Origin: Bacteroidales bacterium
GTDB taxonomy: Bacteria > Bacteroidota > Bacteroidia > Bacteroidales > BM520
Direction of reading: 5' to 3'
Assembly: GCA_016285515.1 (NCBI GenBank)
Contig: JAEEQW010000018.1
Location: 1-43,091, forward strand
DNA: 43,091 bases
Every line of letters starts with the position of its first letter. The first letter of the stretch is position 1. Below the pieces are notes generated by a model that saw only the letters and a program-made list of their open reading frames with translations, searched no databases and had not been told where the DNA came from. A program made the translations under genes and the position numbers. Shown in pieces: positions 17,901 through 24,897 of this stretch.

Positions 17901-19358
17901 AAGAATCAGTAGCAGTGCTTTGACCTGGTCATGTGAGATTTTACAGTAATTTGAAATTTCGTCAAGATAGAAACTGTCGGAATATTCCCTGACATATTTG
18001 TTTATTGTTATAAGCATGTTGATTCCATCGGGAGTTTCAAATTGTCTGAATCTTTCTTCAGAGAAGTAGTTGTCGGACTCGAAAAAGGCGGTTCCGCCTT
18101 TGGTGAAGGTGACCTCCGGAGCGAAAAATATTGAATCGGAGTTAAGACTCCATATCAGTTCGTCACTGTATATGTTCATCTTGTGGTAAGTGGAGTGAAA
18201 CGGTGATGAACCGGACTTGTCATCATCTCTTGTGACTCTGAACCGCTTTTGACCAACGTCATATCTTACCAGGCAGGATGGCTGATGAATGGTGTCGTCT
18301 TTGATATATACTTCCATTTCGGCATCCTTTGTGGAGAAATATTTCTGAGAGAACAAAAAATGTTCTGATTTCAGAAAAATGGTTGGTTTTCTGTCTATGA
18401 TGAAATTCACTTGTGCGGGTATGTCTTTTGTTCCGCTTCCCGACATTCTGTTCCCTTCCAACAAAATCTGTCCTGTGAAGTCCACATCAGGATAGAGATT
18501 TCTGATGATGATATTATCGTTGTAGGCGGCAAATTTCGGATAATTGGCTTCCTTGCTTTCTCTGTTGACACATCTGTCGCTGAATGAACCAAGCAGCGGA
18601 GTGTTACCGAAATATTTCTTATAGTACAATGATACAGAATCCATCGAAATGCTGTTTTTGTTCATATCGATAGAGTAGGGCTTTGGAAGCCGTGCGTAGA
18701 TGTCACTTTCCGGCATTCCGGCCTTTTCCCACGTGACTGTGCCTTTTTCGCCGATTAAGACCTTTCTGTCAGGATAGTATTTGCCACTGCATTCCTTTAT
18801 TATGATGCTGTCGTTCAGTGTGCAACGTACTATGGAATTGCTGATGACTACAACCGGTTCGTTTTTTTCTGTAGTTATTTTTACGGTTCCGCCTTCGTAT
18901 TCCCATGTGAGTATGTTATTGCCATATAGCTGTTTAAGTGCAAACAACTGAGACCATCTTGTCAGTCCGGCAAGGTCTGTTTTAATGGAAGTCAGATAGT
19001 TTGACCAGGTTGCAAAATCGCCACTGCTGAAATCCGAGGTCAGGAAATTGTTCGCCGCAGTGATGTATTCTGAATAAATGGTGAGCGGTTGTGACTGTAG
19101 CATGAATGCATTAAGCACTTTGCATACATCCGAACGCTCGTTGTCAGTCAGACGTCTGTCGCTTATAAATTTGCTGAATGATAGTTTGACATCAGACACA
19201 TTCAATGGGTCTGAACTGGTTTTTATGCTGTCGGCCAGTCTGTCGAAAGAGTTGGTTATAGATGGGTCGTTTGTAAAATAGTTATGTTCAATGACCTGTG
19301 CTTTAACACTTAGCAATGCTGTCAGAAGCAGCATGGATGTGATAAAACGTTTCATCAT
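14913..19358 (-). CDS. Giant exported protein of unknown function (1481 residues)
   Basis: I do not recognise this family. The N-terminus MMKRFITSMLLLTALLSVKA is a clear signal peptide cut near AQ, so the protein is exported to the periplasm or surface. No transmembrane helix, lipobox or type IX sorting domain is visible. Residues about 25-150 look helical. From about 150 to 430 and again from 530 onward, strand-rich sequence recurs with GxGxI turns and F/Y-rich pairs, suggesting beta repeats. Between them, at about 440-515, a compact helical segment (FYLDEISNYCKISHDQVKAL, then LLILEDFGLVSYDN) looks like a winged helix. The protein begins immediately after the pncB stop, and a second possible start is one codon later. 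It is probably co-transcribed with lpxH and pncB, though that does not reveal its function. Confidence 0.85.
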   Translation of the reverse strand: MMKRFITSMLLLTALLSVKAQVIEHNYFTNDPSITNSFDRLADSIKTSSDPLNVSDVKLSFSKFISDRRLTDNERSDVCKVLNAFMLQSQPLTIYSEYITAANNFLTSDFSSGDFATWSNYLTSIKTDLAGLTRWSQLFALKQLYGNNILTWEYEGGTVKITTEKNEPVVVISNSIVRCTLNDSIIIKECSGKYYPDRKVLIGEKGTVTWEKAGMPESDIYARLPKPYSIDMNKNSISMDSVSLYYKKYFGNTPLLGSFSDRCVNRESKEANYPKFAAYNDNIIIRNLYPDVDFTGQILLEGNRMSGSGTKDIPAQVNFIIDRKPTIFLKSEHFLFSQKYFSTKDAEMEVYIKDDTIHQPSCLVRYDVGQKRFRVTRDDDKSGSSPFHSTYHKMNIYSDELIWSLNSDSIFFAPEVTFTKGGTAFFESDNYFSEERFRQFETPDGINMLITINKYVREYSDSFYLDEISNYCKISHDQVKALLLILEDFGLVSYDNKNDHIVVLPKLYRYIANKSKRQDYDILSIHSQVTNDYNAILDKKTLNLRIYGVDKLVLSEKKNVIIYPYYKTLDVSANMDFHFSGYVKSGLIDIYSTDNYFSYSEFKVKMPQIDSLSFYYNTGSYDIAGHPVISKISSPIENLKGYLEIDKFYNKSGVIDNNKEYPRFWSTDSAFVYYQRPEICDNVYQKDKFFFLIDPFMFDSLATFIPDNISFSGEFVSAGIFNNFRENLMVMEDKSLGFRHNIPEEGYPAYSGKCNMKGIISLSNECLQVNGSLKYLSAELHSEHFMMYPESLYAVVDNVVIEEKYNQTEFPYIAGEQSEMSFDIPNDRMEFTSTSNKPYKLYHDQFILYGKLYFSEEGITGKGKVRNGLGEISSNMFSFDKESFTADSSDFAYYQTNDRYTIVNANDYSMFMDVNHSEGEFAARNAESSKIVFKENGYSTNYQTFLWDLSDKRLILGDSSKERRPSNIEDAFNAIDDISHAYAMSKSSDSLNFGTSHGNFDYSKMTLTFNGVNYIESSDAAIIPADGTVTATVGGALMPITNGYVVLNLGEHYHVIHQLSATIKSRKEFSGSGYYNYVDSKGNSTPVFVEKISGKDSIVTCRAIISELNPLPLNPIVDFQGTITIKSPTSDLLFNGYYHIKQPCFEDNTWLKLATGTDPDNLQLPVNRNIVSLDKKPVYSGINLSKPGAIVYPSFLSTMKKTSDWSIFNVDGLMAVKDNEFSIVDTSSTIEDVKNKHISLNIEQCAMHGFGEYNFLENPGRITLKAGGSLNYHFVNDSLISEVALALDFHFNKSALDIMYNELAFSYENTSSDNGNTFLSTLRCMMSKEEFEEYYNSIEYGNSEMPGILKSNIVLSRVKLIWDNNRKVFYSTGPIDVYSINGNIVDKTVEGVVEISKASGTESISIILITKGEYGISDKYFFFYHNNNMFTYSTNDDFSNKIRNDSSKVRRLKREDGLPAYQYIIATSERFAGFCNDYGIK

Positions 19359-20519
19359 CTACATGGCTATGACGCGCTTGCATAAGTCAATCATGTCTTT
19401 GTCGCCGGTATGCTTGCCGTCAACATCCGACAATTTTATTGTAGGTATCCAATTCTGTCCTTCTGGTTTGGCTGCGGACATTTTAATCACTATGTTGAGC
19501 GGGGTTACACCTACATCATTTGTGAAATTGGTGCCTATTCCGAATGAAATGCGTATCTGACCTTTACAGAAATCCCTGATTTCCTTAACTTTATCCGGTG
19601 TTAGTGAATCTGAGAAAACTATTGTTTTGGTGGTAGGGTCAATTCCAAGTTTCTTGTAATGGTTGATGGCCTTTTCTGCAAATACAAGTGAATCGCCGGA
19701 GTCATGTCTCACACCATCAAACAGTTTTGCGAATTTGGTGTCGAAGAATTTGAAGAACAGGTCTGTCGTGAAAGTGTCCGACAGAGCAATTCCCAAATCC
19801 CCCCTGTATATGTCAATCCAGTGTTCAAGTGCTATTTTGTTGGCCATTTTGAAGCCATATTGTGCTGCATGGAACATAAACCATTCGTGAGCTTGTGTGC
19901 CTATTGGGGTCAGGTTGTATTTCTGTGCAAAATGAACATTTGATGTGCCGACAAACGACTTGTCACTGTGCTTTGACAAAGTGTCAATGATAATGTCGTG
20001 ATTTTTATATGAATAACGTCTTCTGGTTCCGAAGTCTGAAACCTTAATGCCTAATGAATCATATAAATTCATCTTTTCTTCAGCAATTTGTCTGATTTTC
20101 TCATCTGGATATTTCGGAATTTTTGTCTCCTGAAAATACAATTCCGAGACCAATGCGAGCAAAGGAACTTCCCATAGAATCGTTCTGAACCATGGACCTT
20201 CAACTGATATTGACAAATCACCGTCTTGTAACTTGATTGACACTTCGTGCGGGTCGAATCTGTATCCTGCAAGGAAATCGATATATGCAGGATCAAGGAA
20301 GTAGCATCTTCTCAATATGAAGCTTTTCTCTTCCTTTGTCAGTTTCAGCTTTCTCATTTCATCAATCTGTTCTTTTAGCAATTTGTCGAATCCGTCCGGG
20401 AACTTTGTAGCTCCTCTGTTAGTGAATTGGTAGCGGACTGTTGCCCTTGGGAATAAATTTATCGCTGCTTTCTGCATCGTAAATTTATAAAAGTCGTTGT
20501 CTAAAATTGATTCTATCAT
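19359..20519 (-). CDS. pncB: Nicotinate phosphoribosyltransferase
   Basis: PncB (386 residues) joins nicotinate and PRPP to make nicotinate mononucleotide in the Preiss-Handler salvage route to NAD. The family's start LDNDFYKFTMQKAA (DFYK at 9-12), the SDFGTRRRYS block (161-170), AHEWFMFHAAQYG (around 210) and RHDSGDSLVFAEKAI are all intact, and length is normal. The start follows the lpxH stop by 14 bases on the same strand. The stop TAG is directly followed by the ATG of the giant exported protein, implying one transcript. Confidence 0.96.
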   Translation of the reverse strand: MIESILDNDFYKFTMQKAAINLFPRATVRYQFTNRGATKFPDGFDKLLKEQIDEMRKLKLTKEEKSFILRRCYFLDPAYIDFLAGYRFDPHEVSIKLQDGDLSISVEGPWFRTILWEVPLLALVSELYFQETKIPKYPDEKIRQIAEEKMNLYDSLGIKVSDFGTRRRYSYKNHDIIIDTLSKHSDKSFVGTSNVHFAQKYNLTPIGTQAHEWFMFHAAQYGFKMANKIALEHWIDIYRGDLGIALSDTFTTDLFFKFFDTKFAKLFDGVRHDSGDSLVFAEKAINHYKKLGIDPTTKTIVFSDSLTPDKVKEIRDFCKGQIRISFGIGTNFTNDVGVTPLNIVIKMSAAKPEGQNWIPTIKLSDVDGKHTGDKDMIDLCKRVIAM

Positions 20520-20533
20520 GTCTGATGAATTTA

Positions 20534-21295
20534 TTATTTGTATTTCTTAAGTTGGAAATTTCCGTTAATGTCAAGTACTCCGTAGGTGTTGTGAATCATC
20601 CAGTCACCCAATATGATTAGCCTGCTGTTATCGATATTTGTGTCGATAGGAATGTGCCTGTGTCCGAATATGAAATAATCTATGCTGTCATCTTTTTTCA
20701 GATAAGAGGAAGAATATTTGTACAGCAGTTCGTTCTCAATGACTATATTGTCGTCCTTGCCCGACTTGTACCGATTGATATATCTGTGCTTTTTGGAAAA
20801 CATGAGACCTATACGAACTCCTATGTCAGGATGTATCCAGCGGAACAGAATCTGGTTTACCGGTCCCCTGAAGAATCTCAGCAGAATCTTGTAAACCACA
20901 TCATCAGGGCCGAGACCATCACCATGAGCAAGATGTATCTTCTTGCCATTCAGTATGATAGTCTCAGGTTTGCTATGGCATATCAAGCCGATTTCCTTTT
21001 CAAGATAGCCGAATGTCCATAAATCATGATTCCCTTTGAACAAATGGATAGGGGTTCCGCTTTCTATGACTTCTATCATTTTTCCAAGAATTCTTATGAA
21101 TCCTTTGGGAACAACTTTTGAATATTCAAACCAGAAATCGAAAACGTCACCTAAGATGTATATTTCCTTGGCATCTGCCTTAATGTCATCCAGCCATTTG
21201 ATAATCAAGCGTTCGCGTTCCAATGACGTTTTGTCGTCAGGAATTCCGAAGTGAAAGTCAGATGCAAAATAATATTTGTCTTTCGATAGGCTCAT
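20534..21295 (-). CDS. lpxH: UDP-2,3-diacylglucosamine diphosphatase
   Basis: The 253-residue calcineurin-fold phosphoesterase hydrolyses UDP-2,3-diacylglucosamine to lipid X in lipid A synthesis at the inner membrane. The metal-binding motifs appear in order: SDFHFG (12-17), GDVFDFW (49-55), GNHD (88-91), HGDG (124-127) and GHRHIP near 216. FRWIHPDIGVRIG fits the lipid-binding lid region of LpxH. Length is typical of Bacteroidota LpxH. A -7 element lies 25 bases upstream. The lipid A kinase gene lpxK lies nearby on the same strand, separated by a small plus-strand gene. Confidence 0.9.
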   Translation of the reverse strand: MSLSKDKYYFASDFHFGIPDDKTSLERERLIIKWLDDIKADAKEIYILGDVFDFWFEYSKVVPKGFIRILGKMIEVIESGTPIHLFKGNHDLWTFGYLEKEIGLICHSKPETIILNGKKIHLAHGDGLGPDDVVYKILLRFFRGPVNQILFRWIHPDIGVRIGLMFSKKHRYINRYKSGKDDNIVIENELLYKYSSSYLKKDDSIDYFIFGHRHIPIDTNIDNSRLIILGDWMIHNTYGVLDINGNFQLKKYK

Positions 21296-21320
21296 TAAAG
21301 CAATCTAAAGTTTTGAGGCA

Positions 21321-21328
21321 CAAAGATA
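21321..21328 (-). promoter_or_regulatory. -7 promoter element of lpxH
   Basis: TATCTTTG on the minus strand matches TAnnTTTG, 26 bases before the lpxH start. It lies back to back with the element at 21367-21374. Confidence 0.55.
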
Positions 21329-21366
21329 GAATATTTTTTCTTAATAAGCCATTATAAAAAATGTAT

Positions 21367-21374
21367 TATCTTTG
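21367..21374 (+). promoter_or_regulatory. -7 promoter element of the small exported protein gene
   Basis: TATCTTTG on the plus strand matches TAnnTTTG, 14 bases before the ATG at 21389. Confidence 0.5.
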
Positions 21375-21388
21375 GAGACTGAATTTTT

Positions 21389-21892
21389 ATGATGATGAAA
21401 ACAGTTTTGCGTATAATTCTGAGTATCTCTATTTTTATCTCCTGTGTCAGCTCTTTTTCTCAGAATGTGTTGCTTGTGAGGAAATTCGGAAGCAAGAAGA
21501 ATGCTCTTTATTCTGCAGGCAGCTATATTAAATTCAGCTATTTCGACAATAACGGATATGTTAGAAAAACCTCAGGAAATATAAACGTCATCAATGAGGA
21601 AACCATCATCATCAATTATGATGAAGAGGTTGAACTTGCCAAAATCAAGACAGTTTTTGTCCCTCGAAATATGCTTGTAAGATTTGAGGAAGTGGGTATT
21701 ATCGCCGGTTTGGGGTATATGGGACTGACGGGGATTAACAATCTTATTTCCGGTACAGGTTACAGTTCAAAGACAGGGTTCATAATTGCCGGTTCAGTTG
21801 CGGCAGCATCGGCAGCGGCCATTCCTTTTAATAATAAGAAATTTCATCTTGACGAACCGGACAAATATACTTGGGAAGTGCTTGTGCCTTAG
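21389..21892 (+). CDS. Small exported protein of unknown function
   Basis: The 167-residue product starts with a signal peptide (about residues 1-25, cut after SSFSQ or near it) and has no recognised domain. The mature part begins LLVRKFGSKKNALYSAGSYI and looks like a small beta domain with a charged surface. It is followed by a glycine/alanine-rich hydrophobic stretch (about 113-147, IIAGLGYMGLTGI and FIIAGSVAAASAAAIPF) that could be one or two membrane segments. Such sequences occur in Bacteroidota next to envelope genes, but I cannot name a function. Three ATG codons in a row at 21389-21397 leave the exact start open by two residues. The stop overlaps the convergent lpxK stop by 4 bases. 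Confidence 0.8.
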   Translation: MMMKTVLRIILSISIFISCVSSFSQNVLLVRKFGSKKNALYSAGSYIKFSYFDNNGYVRKTSGNINVINEETIIINYDEEVELAKIKTVFVPRNMLVRFEEVGIIAGLGYMGLTGINNLISGTGYSSKTGFIIAGSVAAASAAAIPFNNKKFHLDEPDKYTWEVLVP

Positions 21893-22956
21893 AGCTTTGT
21901 GATTAATTCATCTATCCTTTTTTCAATTATCTTGTCCCCGTCGAAACTGAATTCAGGTTTTATCGGCAGGTAATAAAGTTGCATGGTCTTTATTATCGGT
22001 TGAAGTTCAGGCGTTTGCAAACGTCTCATATCCTTCTCAGTGGTCAGTATGAATTTTTTGTTGCCGTAGTTGTCGTCATACATCTTCTTGATTTTCTTCA
22101 GATCATTCACGGTATATTCGTAATGGTCTTTGAATTCAAGCACGTCAATGTCGTTGAAGAGGTCTTTCGCTTTGTGGACGAAAGGGTAGTTCTGTGCCAC
22201 TCCTGAAAAAACTATTGCTGTGCAGTACTTCTTGTCGATAACCTGTGGGGCGCTTTCGGCTAAACTGTTGGGAACTGGCACGATGTCACTGTAATTGATG
22301 TGTGAGAACAGAAGATCCTGTTTTTCAGTGACTTTTAATGAGTTGCGCAAGTCTCTCGCAAGAATCGGTGACATTACCTTGTCGCAGTTGGTGACTACTA
22401 TTATATCAGCACGATTGGAGTTGGATATGTGTTCTCTAAGCATTCCCGTAGGAAGAAGAAAATCATTGTTATACGGATGATAATAGTTTGTCATCAGTAT
22501 GTTGAGTGCGGGTTTCACTCTTCTGTGCTGGTAGGAGTCATCGAGTATAATCAACTGAGTGTCAGGAAAATGTTTCAAGATATTGTTAATGCCGTGAACC
22601 CTGTTTTCATGAACTGTGACATGAACATTAGGGTACTTGCACACATATTGCAGAGGTTCATCACCTATTTCCCGATAAGTGTCAGTGGTTTTACAGACTC
22701 TGAACCCCTTGGTCTTGCGTCCATATCCTCTGCTTAAAATTGCAGTCTTGTATTTGTCGGAAAAATGTTCCACCAAATATTCAACCATGGGAGTTTTCCC
22801 GGTGCCGCCCACAGACAGATTGCCGACACCGATTACAACCACATTGTCAAAGCTTTTTTCTTTGCAAATCCCCACTTTATAGGCAAAATTCCTAATGCGG
22901 ATTCCTGCCCCATAGAGCAAAGATAAAGGAAACAGATATAATTTTGTGTCAGCCAT
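21889..22956 (-). CDS. lpxK: Tetraacyldisaccharide 4'-kinase
   Basis: LpxK (355 residues) phosphorylates the 4' position of the tetraacyldisaccharide to make lipid IVA at the inner membrane. The N-terminus has a hydrophobic membrane-binding helix (PLSLLYGAGIRIRNFAY). It is followed by the P-loop region VGNLSVGGTGKTPMVEYL (44-61), which is diagnostic for the family. ILSRGYGRK, DEPLQY and DDSYQHRRV follow in the usual order. Length is normal. A -7 element lies upstream at 22973-22980. Its 3' end overlaps that of the convergent small exported gene by 4 bases. Confidence 0.95.
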   Translation of the reverse strand: MADTKLYLFPLSLLYGAGIRIRNFAYKVGICKEKSFDNVVVIGVGNLSVGGTGKTPMVEYLVEHFSDKYKTAILSRGYGRKTKGFRVCKTTDTYREIGDEPLQYVCKYPNVHVTVHENRVHGINNILKHFPDTQLIILDDSYQHRRVKPALNILMTNYYHPYNNDFLLPTGMLREHISNSNRADIIVVTNCDKVMSPILARDLRNSLKVTEKQDLLFSHINYSDIVPVPNSLAESAPQVIDKKYCTAIVFSGVAQNYPFVHKAKDLFNDIDVLEFKDHYEYTVNDLKKIKKMYDDNYGNKKFILTTEKDMRRLQTPELQPIIKTMQLYYLPIKPEFSFDGDKIIEKRIDELITKL

Positions 22957-22972
22957 GACTGCTAATTTGTTG

Positions 22973-22980
22973 CAAAGTTA
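22973..22980 (-). promoter_or_regulatory. -7 promoter element of lpxK
   Basis: TAACTTTG on the minus strand matches TAnnTTTG, 16 bases before the lpxK ATG. Confidence 0.5.
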
Positions 22981-23073
22981 AACTTATTATTTTAATTTTC
23001 AATATTTTGCTTGAAATTATTTGTAAAGGAGATAAATGTTGATTGCAAAAGCGTGTATTTCGGAAAAATAAAT

Positions 23074-23081
23074 TACTTTTG
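23074..23081 (+). promoter_or_regulatory. -7 promoter element of the zinc-ribbon protein gene
   Basis: TACTTTTG matches TAnnTTTG, 22 bases before the ATG at 23104. Confidence 0.5.
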
Positions 23082-23103
23082 CAAAATTTAGAACACATGT
23101 ATT

Positions 23104-24237
23104 ATGGCAAAGAGTAAAAAAACTGAGGATCAAATAGAAAACACTACTGAGACTGGGGTTCAGGAGGAGACCCCTAAAAAGAAAACAGTAAAGAGGACTG
23201 CAAAAACCAAAGTAATTGAACCTGAGGAAACCCCAGTAGCTGAAGAAACCCTTGAGGCAAAGGGAAAAACTGCATCTTCAAGGACCAAAGCTGCTACATC
23301 GAAGACCACTTCGAAGGCAAAGGATGCTGAAACTGAACAGGCTCCAGAAAAACCTGTCAAGAGGACAAGAAGCAAAAAGGCAGACAAAGCCGAGGAAGAA
23401 TCCAATGAAAGTCAGGTTATTATGGGTGAAGCAGTTGTCATCGACAACTCAGGCCATTCCCATTCAGTCGTTACTGAAAGTGATGTGTCAATAGAGAAGA
23501 AACTTGAATCTCTTTTCAAACTCCAGGTTATAGATTCCAAGATAGATGATATTAGAATCGTAAGAGGTGAACTTCCTCTCGAGGTACAGGATTTGGAGGA
23601 TGAGATAGCCGGACTTGAAACACGTATTTCAAACTATAAGGCTGATATCAAAACCGACCAGGCTTTTATCAAGGAGCAGGAGATAAAAAAATCGAATTCC
23701 CAGGAACTTATCAAAAAATATGACGAACAAAGAAATAATGTCCGTAACAATCGTGAATATGATTCACTTACCAAGGAAATCCAGTTTCAGGAACTTGAAA
23801 TAGTTCTCTGTGATAAGAAAATAAGGGAAGCAACAGCCAAAATTGAACATTTGAACGGTAATATAGAAGTTTCGACCAATGATCTTGCCGATAGAAAAGA
23901 GGTTCTTTCGGTGAAGAAGAGTGAACTTGACGGAATTATTCAGGAAACCGAAAACGAAGAGTTGAAACTTGTTGAAACGTCAAAGGAGTGTAAGAAATAT
24001 ATAGAGGAAAGACTGCTGACTGCTTACGATAGAATTAGAAAAAGCGTTAGAAACGGTCTTGCTGTTGTTCAAGTTGAACGTGATGCCTGCGCAGGATGTT
24101 TCAATAAGATTCCGCCACAGCGCCAACTTGATATAAAAATGCGCAAAAAAATCATCGTCTGTGAATTCTGCGGAAGAATCCTGGTCGACGATGAAATGGC
24201 CAACAGAGTTAAAGAGGAAGTTGGCATAACCGAATAA
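23104..24237 (+). CDS. Coiled-coil protein with C-terminal C4 zinc ribbon and a lysine-rich N-terminal tail
   Basis: The 377-residue protein has three parts. Residues 1-105 are low complexity, rich in K, T, E and A (KTVKRTAKTK, KTASSRTKAATSKTTSKAK), like a histone H1 tail. Residues 130-320 form a long helical hairpin or coiled coil. Residues about 325-365 hold a zinc ribbon with CAGC and CEFC as the two cysteine pairs, matching the zf-RING_7 (CdsZ-type) family. Family members usually lack the long tail and are about 250 residues. They have been linked to nucleic-acid or secretion functions, so the role is unsettled. The tail suggests nucleic-acid binding. A terminator follows at once, and the gene is transcribed alone. 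Confidence 0.85.
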   Translation: MAKSKKTEDQIENTTETGVQEETPKKKTVKRTAKTKVIEPEETPVAEETLEAKGKTASSRTKAATSKTTSKAKDAETEQAPEKPVKRTRSKKADKAEEESNESQVIMGEAVVIDNSGHSHSVVTESDVSIEKKLESLFKLQVIDSKIDDIRIVRGELPLEVQDLEDEIAGLETRISNYKADIKTDQAFIKEQEIKKSNSQELIKKYDEQRNNVRNNREYDSLTKEIQFQELEIVLCDKKIREATAKIEHLNGNIEVSTNDLADRKEVLSVKKSELDGIIQETENEELKLVETSKECKKYIEERLLTAYDRIRKSVRNGLAVVQVERDACAGCFNKIPPQRQLDIKMRKKIIVCEFCGRILVDDEMANRVKEEVGITE

Positions 24238-24240
24238 AAA

Positions 24241-24265
24241 AAAAAGGAGCTTCAAGCTCCTTTTT
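24241..24265. terminator. Bidirectional terminator between the zinc-ribbon gene and hsp20
   Basis: AAAAAGGAGC pairs with GCTCCTTTTT around a 5-base loop, with flanking A and T runs on both sides. It serves the two convergent genes ending at 24237 and 24267. Confidence 0.85.
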
Positions 24266-24266
24266 T

Positions 24267-24695
24267 TTATTTGATATCAATCTTTTTCGTTGCCTTTGAA
24301 ATCTTGAGGTCTTTCTTCGGCAGGATGATGTTCAGGACACCATTTTCATATTTGGCGTCTATGCCCTCCCTGTCAATGTCATCTGTAAGATTGAATGACC
24401 TTGAGAAGTTGTAATAGCAGAATTCTTGTCTTGTGTAGTTCTTCTTGTTGTCACACTTCTCCTCGTTCTTGCTGCAGGAGATTGTCAGAAGATCATCTTC
24501 AAGGTCGATGTTGAAATCTTCCTTTTTCATTCCGGGAACAGCCAATTCAATCTCATAATTCTTTTCATTGTCTGTGACATTGACTGCCGGTACAGTCCAT
24601 TTCTTCGGTTCAACTATAGGTTCAAAACTGTTAGTGAAGAAATTGTCAAGTAAGTTTGAGAACGTTACTGGTTCATTGAATTTTACGAGTTTCAT
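24267..24695 (-). CDS. Small heat shock protein, Hsp20/alpha-crystallin family
   Basis: The 142-residue holdase chaperone binds unfolding proteins in the cytoplasm without ATP. The alpha-crystallin domain spans about residues 33-135. It starts with VPAVNVTDNEKNYEIELAVP, has GMKKEDFNIDLEDDLLTISC in the middle, and ends with the signature ENGVLNIILPKK (A-x-x-x-n-G-v-L type). The short N-terminal arm (FSNLLDNFFTNSF) is aromatic-rich, as in IbpA-type proteins, and the tail KKIDIK contains the I-x-I anchor. An apparent sigma-54 promoter lies about 70 bases upstream. Confidence 0.95.
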   Translation of the reverse strand: MKLVKFNEPVTFSNLLDNFFTNSFEPIVEPKKWTVPAVNVTDNEKNYEIELAVPGMKKEDFNIDLEDDLLTISCSKNEEKCDNKKNYTRQEFCYYNFSRSFNLTDDIDREGIDAKYENGVLNIILPKKDLKISKATKKIDIK

Positions 24696-24764
24696 GATGT
24701 TTATTTTTTTAGATTAATAATTCGTTTGTTCTGCCGGTCTTCTGCCGGTTTCATTTTCCTTTTT

Positions 24765-24780
24765 GGCAACTTCTGTGCCA
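24765..24780 (-). promoter_or_regulatory. Probable sigma-54 (-24/-12) promoter of hsp20
   Basis: On the minus strand TGGCAC-AGAAG-TTGCC matches the RpoN consensus TGGCAC-N5-TTGCW except the last base, with the required GG-N10-GC spacing. It points at hsp20 and predicts transcription start near 24755. No TAnnTTTG element is seen in the same stretch. The site is also a near palindrome, so an operator is an alternative. Confidence 0.6.
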
Positions 24781-24897
24781 ACAGTGTTTGTGCGACAAAA
24801 TGACGCATTTAAGAATATTTTACCTGACAAGATGTCGGTTTTAAATTGATTAAATTGTACAATTTTTGTAGAATAAAGTTGGAAAAAGCAAAACATA

